A stretch of DNA of 64,000 nt from Rhabditoides inermis (taxonomy: Eukaryota; Nematoda; Chromadorea; Rhabditida; Rhabditidae), in contig CAWZYM010000151.1 of NCBI GenBank assembly GCA_963966185.1, positions 939,501 through 1,003,500 of the forward strand, read 5' to 3'. The notes under the pieces were generated by a model. That model was not told where the DNA came from and did not search any database. It saw only the letters and a program-made list of their open reading frames with translations. Made by a program: the position numbers and the translations under genes. Below, piece by piece: positions 1 through 14,199 of this stretch; the stretch's first letter is position 1, and each line of letters opens with the position of its first letter.

Positions 1-307
1 GTCGTGCATAATTCTTTGCGTGTTCTCTGTGAGATTTATTCAGTAATGCGATCAGGTTTGCACACCAATCGATATCGATCGATATATCGATTTTCCCACC
101 AAGAAAACCAATCACATCAGGTCTTTCATGACGCGAGTTTATGAGAATTCCGGAGAGCAAACATAATAACACAGGCGCAAATAGGGGCAAGACGTGATTC
201 AGAAACCAAAGACTCAAAGAGACCAGAAAAGCAAGGAAATATAATAACAATACTGAATACATGAAAAGTTCACATAAACAAACAAAACAATACAATACCA
301 TTTCTAG
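1..307. other. Intron of filamin gene at window edge
   Basis: No open frame fits here; the stretch ends in a Py-AG acceptor (tttctag at 301-307) in front of exon 308. It contains a small self-complementary ATCGAT cluster at about 68-91. Upstream coding exons of filamin must lie before the window. Confidence 0.6.
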
Positions 308-1160
308 GATGTCCGATTCGCGTGGAGATTCTGCCGAAGCAGGTGGGACAGACTGTGTCTGCTCCCCTTGCCTCGCCTTCCAAGACCGAATTCACCAGCA
401 GCACCTATGGAGGTAAGGTCTCTTGTAACTTTTGCATCTCATAATTGTAACCGTTCGATATTTCTCACGGTCTCGATTGTTTTTCGATGCGTTATTCCAT
501 GAATTGCAATCGATCACTTTCGCATTTCACTGATTACGCCTTTCATCGTGTCGTCTTCGCGTCTTTCCGCTTCATTTTTATTATCAGAAATCAGGGAGAC
601 AAGCCGTTTCCAATGCGCGTCTTTACTTTTATTTCGCTCTCGCTTGTGCGCGCACATGCCACAGCAAACCGGATCGTTTTCCGGGCACACTCTGCGCTCT
701 CTCCATTCCCTTAGTCTTTTCCCGTCTCTAACAGCGAATACGTGTCTGTTCAATTCCACCCAGTACACTTTCACTTTTTTGGCAAAAACCTTGCCGAGTA
801 TTGTTTCCTCCGAACGTTCTAAATGTGAAAGTGAATCACGCTATGGAAAATGGAAGACCGTACATACATGGTACACCGGGCGCATATTGATGGAAGATTA
901 GGGAAATGAGAGGGGGCCAACACTGGGCTATACCATGCGGTGCCATGAGGTTTAGGAGACTTTAGTCTCTCTCTCTATCTCTCTCTCTCTCTCTCTCTCT
1001 CGCCTCTCTCTTGCCTCTCTATTGAGGGTCATCGAGTATTGCAATCAGTGGCGAACACTTGACAAGGTCGCCAAAGTTTGATGCATTCAAAAGAAAACCC
1101 GACAGAGTAATAGGATTATGTGAACTGTCTGTGCATATATGGCACTTACAACTATGGAAC

Positions 1161-1197
<37 letters not shown>

Positions 1198-4100
1198 TCG
1201 CTCTCCACTCACTCAAGCCCAGAGGGCACATACATGGGAATGGGAGAGCGAGAAAACGAGTATTGGAACGGTTGAGGGACACGGGAAACTACAGTGCGAA
1301 CGGAATACGTGCCGGGATGTATGCACAGAGAACTAAAAAAATAGATAATCGTCAGAAGAAAACATTCTCGTAGAGAAAAACACAATGGATCGAGAAAAAG
1401 AATCGAGTAAATCACCCTCGTCCATACCCTCCGTACACGTGGAGCCGCGCAGAGACATATCTCGAGTAGATGTTCAATCCTCGTTCTGCAGCACACACCT
1501 CCCGATCGCCGGCCACCTCGCCCCGTTCCGTGCACGTCTCGCACCACACCAGCCACGGCCCCACCTCGCCCTCCCTCCTACAACACGCCAGACAGAGGAG
1601 CGGAGACGTCGGAGCCGCCGCCACCAGTCCCAAGAGTCCCAGCATGATGAGGGGTGCGTTTTGGGGTCTTTGTTATGTACATAGTATTTCAATGTTTCGT
1701 AAAAGGCTACGAATATTAATTGGTTATGATTTTCCAGGTCTGGAGCAGCAGTCTCGCCGTCCGTGGCAGTCGTCGTATGCCCCCTCGGGCAGACATGGCA
1801 CCAGCATGAGTCCCGTGAGGAGCGGAGAGACGAGCACTCAGGTGAGAACGCTCCATCCGCTTTATGTGATATTGTGATTGTCGCGAGCTGGCACCCCTTT
1901 TCTCTGATCTATTCCACAGCGCTTTTGTTGCGCGTATTAGAACAATAATGTGAATCAGACCATTGCTACAGTGAACTACGAAACCTTGCATCATTACCCT
2001 CAGACCGTCGCACATCAAATTTATCTGAAGTGTGAAACGTGTCTCGGAAAATATGGGTAAACATATTACTGAAATTCACAGAAGTTTACACTCTCACTAG
2101 CGATGATTATCAAAAGAATAATCGCTTATCAAGATTTGAAGTAATAGTGAAACGTATGTAAAGTAAATACTCTGTGTTTTTCAGCGCTTCCGCAGCGCTG
2201 AGCCGCGCCAGCAGTGGGTGGAGACCACCACAACTACCACCACCTATACCTCGCAGTGAGTACTTCTAAAATGAGATTGACATAGAATCATTTCGAAGCC
2301 TCAGACTTATTGTGTGGAAACATTGCGCAGAGCTTTTCATCTGATCTTGAAACGTATACACATAATGCCAATATCTCTCGAAATATTGCAATCGCAGTTA
2401 AGTAATGGGTGCGAACTGTGTTGATAACAAGAATGAGAATCCTTGTAGTACGTAAACGAGTAGCGTGGAAGAGTAGAACAGCATTGCCCTAACTCTAATG
2501 CCCACCCTTTTCAGCTCTCCCGTTCCCCCCGCGGGAGCCGCGGCGGCGACTGGAGCGCCCGCCTCCCTATCGCCCCGACACAGGGACAGTGGTGGGTGGG
2601 GATAGGTCTGGAATGCAATATGTCTACTTCATGAATTTATTGAAACACCAACGCAATAAAAATATAAACGTAGTGTGTGAAACGTATTGTTTCTGAAAGT
2701 CTATAGTAATGTACTAAGGAGAGTAATGGGTGTAGGGTGTAGGGTGCAAAGACAAAGTGTATCACGATATCCAGATTATCAAGAATATATTGAAACAACA
2801 ACGCCATTAAAGTATTATTGTAGTGCATAAAGTGTATTGCTTCTGGAAGTCTCTATAGCAATATAGGTAGAGCAGTGAGTGGGGATAGGGCTGAAGAGAA
2901 CGCATTGAAACAGAAATGTTGTGGAGCATATAAATATGATGCGCAAAACGTATTGCTTCTAAAAGAGTCGAGTGTAAAGACAATATCAACTATATCAACA
3001 CGATTGCGAGAATAGAACTATACGTAATTACATAGAACCACATATTAAAAATAAATGATGAACATGATTGCAGCGGGTCCGCAGCGGGAGTGGACTGAGA
3101 CGCATACGTATAGGACAGTGTCCCCTGATGTGCGGGACAGACCAGTCAACTACACAGAGACAATCACACAGGAGACGAGGGAGGAGATAGACATTCCCAT
3201 CAACAGGTAATTGATATAGTTAATAAATAATCAATCAATATCAATCAATACTACAGGGAGCGCGACATCGTCTCGCCCACCACCATCTCGTCTGTGAAGG
3301 ACACGGTGGCCAGGATGGACAGGGACTCTGGCAGGGACACCCTGACGACGGGGGCGGGGACAACCGGCACACACGCCACATACACACCCGCCACTGCGAT
3401 GTTCGGACGGGACTCCACCCTCGGAAGGGACAGCACTCTGGGCAGGGATACGGTGGGTGTACTCATGCTTTTTGGTAACACGTAATCGTTGGAAAATAAA
3501 TGTTCATTTATGTACTTGTACATACATGTTAGCAACGACAGATTGACAGAAGTTAATGTAATTGATTATTAGAACGAGCTGAAATGGCGTTTATCGTTCA
3601 AGATATACATACATATTTGTATGTTTACTTCTACTTTTCGTTAGTGGAGCTACGGCCGATTGCCACATTTTTTGTGATCGTATAATTACGTAAAAACGTA
3701 TCACATTTATCGTTTGATTTGAATATTCAACATTTTTTAGTGTCGGATAGGACCTGCTAATTGACGAAAATTCATGTGATTGATTATCAGAACGGGCCAA
3801 AACGTTTGACATTAATCAAATACTCGAGACAAATCACAGTCTTTCCATTTTCAGCAGGGCCGCGAGTCTCGCTGGACCGAGTCGACGACCCGAGTGGGCA
3901 GCCCCGGATACTCGACCCTCGGACGGGACAGTGCGACCAGGGACTATCGGTGGGTAAGAAGCAAAACAGAGCTATACCTATCACACTAACTATATCTGCT
4001 CTCTGAGCATGTTCACGCTAATTACAGTTCGATTAAGAAAGATTTTTGTCATTTAAACTACTTCTACACTTCTAATTGATGAGATGACAATATGACATAC

Positions 4101-7100
4101 ACCATTCACTAACGAATAGGAACAGTTTGAGCATCCTCTCAGAGAAACAAACATTTTCACACACACTGAAATTTTCACACACACTATGAAAATACAATAT
4201 GTACTATGCCTTTCCAGTTCCCCCTCGCCCGCCCGGCCGGTGGAGCAGATGGACCCCGTGTCCGAACAGTCTGCGAGGGACAGCCGAATGAGCGGACACA
4301 GCGGATACGCAGAGCAAAGCAGGGAGGGCACACTCTCACCCGGATCTGCGAAGGTATGTAGAGAGAGAAGAGAGAGAGGGGGAGAGAGAGGGAGAGAGAG
4401 AAGAGAGGGAGAGAGAAAAGAGAGAGGGAGAGCAGACAGTTAGATATCCCCTGCAGGTCGGCTACACCGTTGCGCAGTACGGCAGCGGTGAGGGCAGGGA
4501 GATGCACTTTGGCGATTCGACCAGGGAGAGGACTCCCCTGCAGAGACCCAATGTCATCGAACACGACTACCAGCAACAGGTAAGGAGCTTGTTTTCTTAC
4601 TATGGTACTATTATAAGTTGTTAAAGAAGCGCTGAATCATTATCACTTTCACAGCTTGTATAGTTCATAGTTTGTGTGAAGCGTGACTGATCGTTTTCTA
4701 ACTATCGTTTTCTCCAATTGCACTTTCTCCATACAATTATGCTATATGCGATGCATTATCCACTCCACTAACTCGAACAGTTCATAGCACTTTTGAAACG
4801 TACTAACTCGTTTTTCCTGTCTATGTATCGTTCTTCTACGCTCTGATTGTGAGTTCTACGAATTCATTAATCACACCAGAAATGGGACAGTTCATAGCGC
4901 ATATGAACCGTACTAGGATACGCATAGCTCCAGATCGTCAATAACCACTCGTTCAGATCGATACCCATCTGTGCATAGTTTTACATACCTAAAAATAAAC
5001 TAACCTATGTGGGTTTTGTAACAGTTCGTACAAGAAGAAAAGTTTAAACGCGATGTTTTCAGATTGACCCCCGCCGTGTCACCGTCAGTGGCCTGCAGCA
5101 GGGACTCACCCTCAAGCACGCCGCCACTGTCGTCGGTCAGTGATTATCCCTCAATCACAATCACAGAATCAAAATAGTTATAACGAATCAAGTAGTTCAC
5201 TAATAAGACAATCTTGTAAATTACGGTCAGGTTGCGGTTAAATAGTGAAGACACTCAAGCATGATACCATTCATCCAACACACCACAAACACTGATTACA
5301 TCGAATTTGATTCACTGTACGTTCGTACGTTTCGAATTTCTGTGAATACGTTTCACAGAAATAATAAAGTTGAGTAACATTTTCTGCTATAATAGGTCTG
5401 ATGAATCTTGAAAAGTTCCATAGATAGCACCACGCAAACAATAAGACAAACATGCACACACATTTGATGTTGCCATACCTCGTCACATACATACGTTCCT
5501 GAGATATCCACACACCAGTGTACAGTAATCGTGTGCACATGCATTCTTGTCTTCAGTAATTTGTTCACCCTTCCAATTCCTTCCAGTCGACCGGAAGGAG
5601 GCGGGGCCTGGCCAAGTGGAGGTCGAAGTCACCGATCCCAGCGGCAAACCACTCAGGGTCGAGGTGGGTTCATTGTTCATTGATTTATTGATGTATTGCT
5701 CAAAGGAACAGTCCATATATTGACGGTATAAAGTGATACCTTGATGTATATGAACTGTGAAACGTATTCCAGATGCGATTGATCAAAACTTGTACATGAG
5801 GTACTATTGTCGTGAGAAGAACACATTTCGTGTTTCAGAGAGTGAAACATAACATTGTTTTGAATATAATGACAGCAGGTGACATGATGGAATTGTAGCA
5901 CATGCGTCATAAATCGTTTTACAACGTATGTGTAACGTTTGCGCTAAATTTCGCGAAAATCAGTGAAATTTTTTTTACAGCGCGTGTCTAACAAAATGTG
6001 TAATCACATCAAGACTACAAAAAACGCTTCATCCGATTTCTCTCTGCAGCTATTCCGCTCGACGGATATCGACCGCGCCACTTTCCTCCCGATCACCACT
6101 GGACCACACAAGATCAACGTGCGCGTCGGAGGAGCTACCGTACCCGGTAAGGATTACTGTACACGTACTGTAAAGTTACCGCCAATTCTCCAGTTCAAAT
6201 AACCTCAGAGAGCCGGGGCGAATTAGCAGCGAAAAATAGGCGTCTCGCGAATTAGCAGCGAACTACCAATTAATGGCGAACTAATGGCGAATTACAAATT
6301 AGATGCTACTTTGGTGCTAATTCGCGCAAAAAGTCGCTGGGTTAGCCGCGCTAGTTAGCCGATAGTTAGCCGCTAGTTATGTGCTAGTTAGCCGCGCACC
6401 TGCTAATTTGTGGCTAAATAGAAACGTCATCATCCGCCCAGTTTCTGAGGACTTGTGTTTTTTTCGAAATTTGTTGCCGTTTTTGTTGTATTTGTTTGTT
6501 CCTGCACCATTCGTACGCAAAGGCGATTGTGCACCGGTCGCGCGCAAGCAGCGCAATTTGGAATATACGAAAGCAATCCTTGATCGATGTCCTAGTCATC
6601 CAACATGATCCAAATTTCGTAAATTGTTTGCCACAGCGCATACAACATGCTTGCGCACGAATTGTGCTCCTGGAGAATGGGAGAGAACTTTAGATTTTGT
6701 ACGTTGTATTCAGGAGGTTACCGTATTTTTCAGGTTACCCGAAGATTGTGGAGGTGGAAGAGGTGGAGCACCCGGGCGTCTACGGAGACGCTGTCGAGAA
6801 GAGCGTCAAGGTATCGATTAATCGGTTTATTATCGATTTATTGATTGCTTTCAGTTTGGAGAGCCGGTGTCGTTTGTGTTCGATCCGAAGAAACAGAACG
6901 GTGGAATCAAGATCGATGTGCGAGGTGAGAGAAAAATATGAACAAAACATTCCGTTTCAAACGTTTGCTATATATTTTCGATTACTAGAATAACCAATAA
7001 AGTCATGCAGTCTCTGAAACAGACATCATATGCAACTGTCACAACTGTGATGAGAGAGAAGAGGACAGAAACGCACTCTACTGTGTACTTTCACTGTGAT

Positions 7101-7287
7101 TGCGCGCAGGTGTGACATGATATGAAGTGTAAATTCAATTTCATTGCAGACGCGCAGCGGCACAAGGTGCAGCACTCTGTCAAGCGACTTCCAAGCGGCG
7201 CGTCCGAGGTATCCTTCCAGCCAGCCACTCCCGGAGTATACACCGTAGACCTGCACTTCAACAGCAAGTCCGTCGCCGGTGAGTGTG

Positions 7288-7336
<49 letters not shown>

Positions 7337-10300
7337 CTCTTTCCAGGCTCTCCCTTCGAGATCCGTGTTGTGGACCCTGCCAAGGACCGCGATTCGCCCA
7401 TCTACTCCTCCGTCTACGAGAAGTTCCAGCGAAAGGTAAGAATCACAAGTACCGTGGATACGTTTCACGGTTCTCGTAAATACAAACATCGTATTTTTTT
7501 CGTTAATCGGATTTTCGAATCTTATGTCGATGAATACATGATTTCGCTGTGGAAAAATACGTTTCCAGGAGACCACCCCGCCTCCGCCGTCGCACGCCCC
7601 GCCCAGCGAGACCACGCCCACTTCGATGCACACCCGCGAGGCGTCGCGGGATTCGGTGGAGGGACCGAGGCACGAGCACTACTTGAAGAAGGGAGAGGAG
7701 AAGGTCAGTCACCTCTTCTGAAGGATTAATACAGGCGATAGGTAGACAATCGATTCGTCATACGTTTCACTTTCACTATCTGTTACTGGAACCCCGACCA
7801 CCACCAATTCCTCTCTAATCTGTCTGTGTTATCGAATGCACACTTCAAACATGCCAGCTAGTGTGAAACCTTACGTTACGTTTCACATTAAACATATAAA
7901 AAACTGACATGAATTCAGCCTGCAATTTTCGAAGAAGACGGAGATGTACTATACATACTATATGATCAATATTTAAAAAAACTATGAATACGAAACTGTA
8001 AGAAACAGGGGGGGGGGGAGAGTTGATGTCTTATAACCACGACGTCTACTTGCAGACGCCGTTCTTCACGTCGTACCACAGCGAGAAGAAGACGCTGCAG
8101 TCGCCGGAGCTGAAGCGGCGGCCGATGGGCGGGGTCTACGAGGAGAGCACAACTACCACGACGACGACTACGTACAGGAAGGACGAGCTGCCAGAAAGGA
8201 GGTGAGCGAGACAAGACAACAGAGAAACTGCATCAGAAAGTACATACTGACGCGGAAGATAGAAAAGTGGAAGTGGACATGAGACTGTCGGCAGGTTTCT
8301 TAAGCCCTCCTTGTTTCCAGCCACTCCCCTCACCGCGCGATGACCACAGTGAAGTCAGAGGTGATGGAGGAGGGACAGGGACAGCGCGTCGAGCCGGGAT
8401 TCACGAGGACGCAGAGCGAGGTAAGTTTTTGTTGTTTCTTCTGTAATTGATCGACCTTACCGCTACCAACAGTGTCGGTTTTTACGCTTTCTGTGAAACG
8501 TATTAGACTATATACCTTTCCAGATCGGTTCTATGATGGAGTCAACGCACCTGCGTCGCAGCGACGAGAGCGACAACCTCCATCCGCCCTATGAGTGAGT
8601 ATCGATTGATTATCGATTTTGTTCATCGATAGTGTAATAGTGAGTAGATTAATGGTGTTTCCGTAAACCGAGCAAATCCCATGGCCGATCGATCGGTTCT
8701 CACTTCCCTCAGTCAGTCAGTCGCATAATAATCCAATTAGCGCGTGTGCAGGACTCGTTCAGTGAAAACGGTGTGAAGTCACTTCTTGGTCGCGCAATCG
8801 ACCGTTTTTAGAAACGATCATTGGTAATTCTTTTCCTTTATAATGTCATAATCAATACGAATTGCTACTTTGCATTTCATAAATTTGATAAGTCGATAAA
8901 TCGATAATTCGATTTGTCCAGGGAGGAGCGTCGTCGCAGAGACGAGGAGCTCAGAAGGGTGCAGGAGGAGGACGAGAAGTGAGGATTATCATGATTTACG
9001 GGATTATCATCAATGCGTTTCACATGAACGACTTATTCGTGCTTAGAAAAAGAATAGTAATCGCTTGATGTTTTTACATCTTAATTTGTTACATTTTATA
9101 ACGTTTCACACTTAGAAAACCAGCGCGCGTTGTATTAGAGCATCAATCTCGTGCCACATTATACTGAAAAAAAGTTTTAAATACCATCTGAACTGTCTCA
9201 CTTGCAGGTACCTCGCCAGCCGCGGTCTGCTGCGACCCGAGGGAGACGGACACAGGAAGATGCAGGCAGAGTGAGTGGATAAAGCAGTCATACAGATAAC
9301 AAATGTATGAATCAAGAACACCACGTTCCATATCACGAAGAAAAGAAAAATAATTCGAATTCAAAACCTTGACAGTTTCAGGCCGTCGATCGAGTTGAAC
9401 GAGCCGGCGGGTGAGCTGCACGACGACGTAGTCCAGGCAGTCGACAGACACGTCGGAAGGGAGAGGGAGACCGAGGCGCTGGTGAGGGGTTTGTACAGTG
9501 TGCGAGAGATGATAGCTATGTGTTTCATTTTAATAGTTTTAGAGAACAAAATCCAAAAGGTGATACATTTTTGGCCATCACTGTATGTCAGTATGTCTGT
9601 GTACATGTCTGTCTATGTCAGTATGTCTGTGTGTATGTAGCTAACAGTCTCTTTGAAAACAGCCTAACCCGAAACGGATGTTTTAAAAAGACTGACCACA
9701 TCACTGGTACAACAACACCTATTCGCTATATTCCCGACAATAATATTTTTATGTATCTGTTTTGACTAAACAACTCCATTGCAGACCCCGGTGCAGGCCC
9801 TGCAGCCGTCCTCGGAGCTGCCCCACTCTCCCGCGCCCTCCGCCCCCACCACACCCAAGATGACACCCAAGCACTCTGTCAAGGGCGGCACCAGGGACAA
9901 GGAGACTGTGGCCATGCCTCCCGCACCCCACGGGGGAAAGCCATTCGAATTCGGAAAGAGCAAGTTCACTAGCAGACATGAGGTGGGTGGGGGGAGAGAG
10001 AGAGAGGGAGAGAGAGAGAGAGGGAAAGAGAGAGACCATTCAGGTGGTCCGTCGCGGCAAGGACGTGGAGGTGAAGATCGACAGTCTGAAGCTCGCCAAG
10101 GACGACGTGCTGCGTGTCGTCGTCATGCGTACGTTTCACACAAATATTAAGTTTTAGAAGAAGTATTCCGAGTAATCGGATTCGCTTGGTCTGCTCTAAT
10201 GAAAACTAGCATCCTACATCGTCGTGAGTGACATCATACATTTCGAAACAAGGATAAGTTATCATGAAAAGCAAATAGAGTAATTAGGGTGGTTCAGTAA

Positions 10301-13300
10301 TGTGAAAACGTTTCAAATATCGCACACGCGTATCGATTTTGGTATAAGACGCTTACGTCGTACGGGTACGTTTCAGAGAGATCATAAGGTTTTTTAGAAG
10401 AACAATTCCGACTAATTGACTGTGTTTGATCTTTGTTTTTTGTTTGTTGGAAAATAACATCAAAACAGTGAGAAAGCTATCTACGTTTCACCGCAAAGGT
10501 TTATGTGGTGAAAAAATGTTTCATTTAATTATTACGTACAATGCTCTAAAGCTCATCAGAACCAGCTGGAAACAACTGTTGAATAGAGCGTTCAAAATTA
10601 GAAGTTAAACCAGTTAACGTTAAACCTTAACCTAAAGATAACGTTAAACCAGTTAAAGTTATGACTATTTCACCGCTGTGCTTTCAGCCCCCGTGCGCGC
10701 CGGTGAGCTGGCCCAGGAGGTGGAGACCCGAGTGAAGAAGAGCGGCAGCAAGTACGAGGTCGCATTCAAGCCCACCGAGGTCGGCACGCACAAGGTACGG
10801 TCAATTTAGTCTCATTTAGTATCACCTATCACGGACCGAGGCTATCTCAGTCTCACGAGGAGTGTAGTAGGGGCCACATCCTCGGATTCGTACCAAATTG
10901 ATAGAATACCTTAGTTAGTACCCTAGCCATCGAATTGTTGTGTCCGAATTTCCTAAACGAACTATACGTTTCCGGTACGAAAACGTACAGGGCTCGTTTT
11001 TCGTACGTTTTCGTACCGGAAACGTATAGTTCGTTTAGGAAATTCGGACACCACAATTCGATGGCTAGGGTCCTAACTAAAAGGTATTCTATCAATTTGG
11101 TACGAATCCGAGGGTGTGGCCCCTACTACACTCCTCGTCAGTGTTTGCAATACATATCGCAAGAAGACAGAAAACCAAAAACAATGGATTCAAATTCTGA
11201 AAGTGATGAGAATGACTTCTCTTCAGGTGCTTGCCTATGTGAACGAGCAGCAGCACCCGCTGTCTCCCTTCCCCATCCGAGTGTATGATGCGAGTGAGAT
11301 CATCGTCGGAGACATTCCCACTCACAGCAGCCTCAACGACACCGTCGAGTTCACTGGTGCGTTTTCCCCTCTCTATGCAACTCAGTTACTCTGTACATGC
11401 CACTCAGTTCTCGGGTGAGTGCCGAAAACATCGCAATGTTGTCAGAGGTCTCGTTTGTAATTGTAATAATAAGTGGTAAAGAAAAACATATTAATGAAAT
11501 AATCGTTTCACCAGTTTTACGCTTCACTTGATACGTATTGAGTGGTTGAATGAAAATAATGCAAACCCGGCGCATATTGCACTCTACTAGAACTCTCTAG
11601 TCTCTCCTTTCTGTCTCCCCAATTAGATATCATAATCATAGAATAAGCAATCTTTCTGATTAAAACTATATATTCGTTTGTTTTTTTTTGGTGAACTCAA
11701 TGTGCGCCAAACCATGCAGACATAATAAATATAAGTATGTACATACAATATTTCTTTAAAACAATATACCTTCTTCTTCTTCCAGTTGACGCTGGCCGTG
11801 CCGGTTTCGGCAACCTGGAGATGGCTATCAAGGACGCCGACGGGGTGATCATTCCCAGCCACGTAGCACAGCTGGAGAGCGGGTGCGTGCATGATAAGAG
11901 ACATTTGTATTGATTAGTTATTGATTGATCAGTTCATCAGTTTCGATATTGATAGCGGTGGGTAGATCAGTCGTTCAGCTGATAGGTTTATCAATTCATT
12001 AATCAGTTGATCACTTGTTCAGTTCGGCCAAGTTCCTGGTGACGTTCACGCCAGCGACGAAGGGCGCGCACACTGTCAACATTACATTCAACAAGGAGGT
12101 GCTCAGGAGTGAGTGGGGGGGACACACGCAAGATGGACTTTCTGTGAAAGAGGGAACGTTGTGTGATTACCAGACGATTTAGACGTGGCTATTCAGAGAG
12201 ACTCGAAACGTATGTACATATCTGTGAGTAAAAAAAATCTAGATGTTGCAATCGGAACGTATTACAAAACTTTCATGAAAATCCAACTCGTTTATGGTTT
12301 ATAGAAGTAATTACGAACACACTTGTACTTGTACTGTATCACGTATGAAAAAAGAAAGAGTTGATCTATTTCACACTCAGCCGTTTTTTGAAAATAGAGT
12401 GAAAGGTACTCTCATAACAAATTATCGTCGTCTGTCACCACATTGGTTCGTTGGTTACTTGTATGATGAACTTGTCCATTGCAGACTCTCCGTTCGAGGT
12501 GAACATCACCGAGCCGTCCCCCATCCCTGTGGCGACTGCGGGAGCAGCGGCAGCGGCGACAGCGGCCCCTCTGGTAGCAGCCGCAGCGGAGGGAGAAAAA
12601 AAGGTGAGAGGAGAACTCATACTGTTCTGACACTGACACCTGACACTGACACCCTTTTGTCCCGCCGCGCGCTAATTCTAGCTTGTTCCGGTTGCGATAT
12701 TTTCTTACTTTATCAATTAGAGCTATTCACTACTCTTTTTTCAATAACAAGACAGAGAACGATGAATTGAACATCGAATGTTAAGCAATGTTAATCTAAT
12801 ACTGAAATGTAGTACAGTGAGCGGAGAGGCAACAAAACTGAATCAAATTTCTGTTCGTTTCAGGATCCTAAGAAGGAGAAGGAGGAGCGAAAGAGGGAGG
12901 AGAAGGAGCGGCTGAAGAGAGAGAAGGAGGAGAAGGCAGCCACTCTACGCAGGGAGAAGGACGCCAAGAAGGTGCGTCGTCAGTCTAACCAAACCCGATA
13001 CGTTTCACGACTACTAAAACACAAATCAATGTTGACTGCGGTCAATTTCGCGATTTTTTCTGTTCTTATCTGTTTAACTGAGCAAACAAAACTTTCAGAA
13101 CAAGGGCAAGCTGCCCTCCGGGAAGACGCAGGTGACCAAGATCCCCTCCCTCTCCCGAGTCGGATCGCCCTCCTCAATACTAGTACAGGTGGCTGGAGCA
13201 GAGCCCCTCGATGTCATCGTCACAGGTAAAGAGATATCGATTTATTGATTTAATGATCAGTTTTTGAAAGGATGTATTCATGTTCAATGTTCTAACTCTC

Positions 13301-14166
13301 ATTGCAGATACGTGTGTGTGGATAGAGGAGTGAGGCGTGTTGTCTTTGTCCCTTGTCCCAATTGTCCCATGTCCTATCATTTATCGTGTTGTCATCGCGT
13401 CGCGTTTTTTCTCGTTCGTGTTGTGTTGTTGTGTGAGTGAGAGAGTCTTGAAAGAGCGCAAAACTGAATGTATCCACTAATACCTTGCAGGAAACAACCA
13501 GTGATGTCACTCCGTGACGTCACACATCCCGATGACATCATAACTCCGTTTTTGCAGACGCTAAGAAGAACACCGTCGACACTTCGATCAGCGAAGTGGA
13601 TCCGGGAGTGCAGCAGATCAACTTCACCCCGGAGCTCGTCGGTGAGATCAATCGATAATCGAAACCGTCAATCGAAATCAATAAATTAATAGGCGATCAC
13701 GAGATCGATGTGCGCTACGCCGGAGTGCCGGTCGCTGGCTCGCCGTTCACGTGCAGGTACAGTAGTAGATTCGATATACCGTACACCCAAGTATTCAATA
13801 TACCGTATTCCAGGGCGTACGATCCGGCCAAGATCCAGGTGGGTTCGATCCCACACGGACAGGTCGACAAGGCGGTGCACTTTGTTGGTGAGTCGGGTCG
13901 TAAATTTGAAACACAAAGACGATTACTAGAAAAAAACGCTTAGTGATTGAAATGACAATAGTGAAACGGATGTGTGTTTTTAACAAGATGAATACGCTAT
14001 TGTTGTTTGTAGTCGATCGTAGAATTTATTTTCTTTCTGAAACGTATCCTGATAATGTTTGACGACAATACACAAATAACATCAATCAGTCAAAAACTAC
14101 GAAAGGACAACTGATATAAAGAGAGAGGGAAACGTATTAGAAAGATAGAGAGAGAGATAGAGAGAT

Positions 14167-14199
<33 letters not shown>

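Noticed and set aside
9601..9645. TATGTCAGTATGTCTG repeats as a minisatellite
   Set aside because: Only a few imperfect units; too short to call more than a simple intronic repeat.
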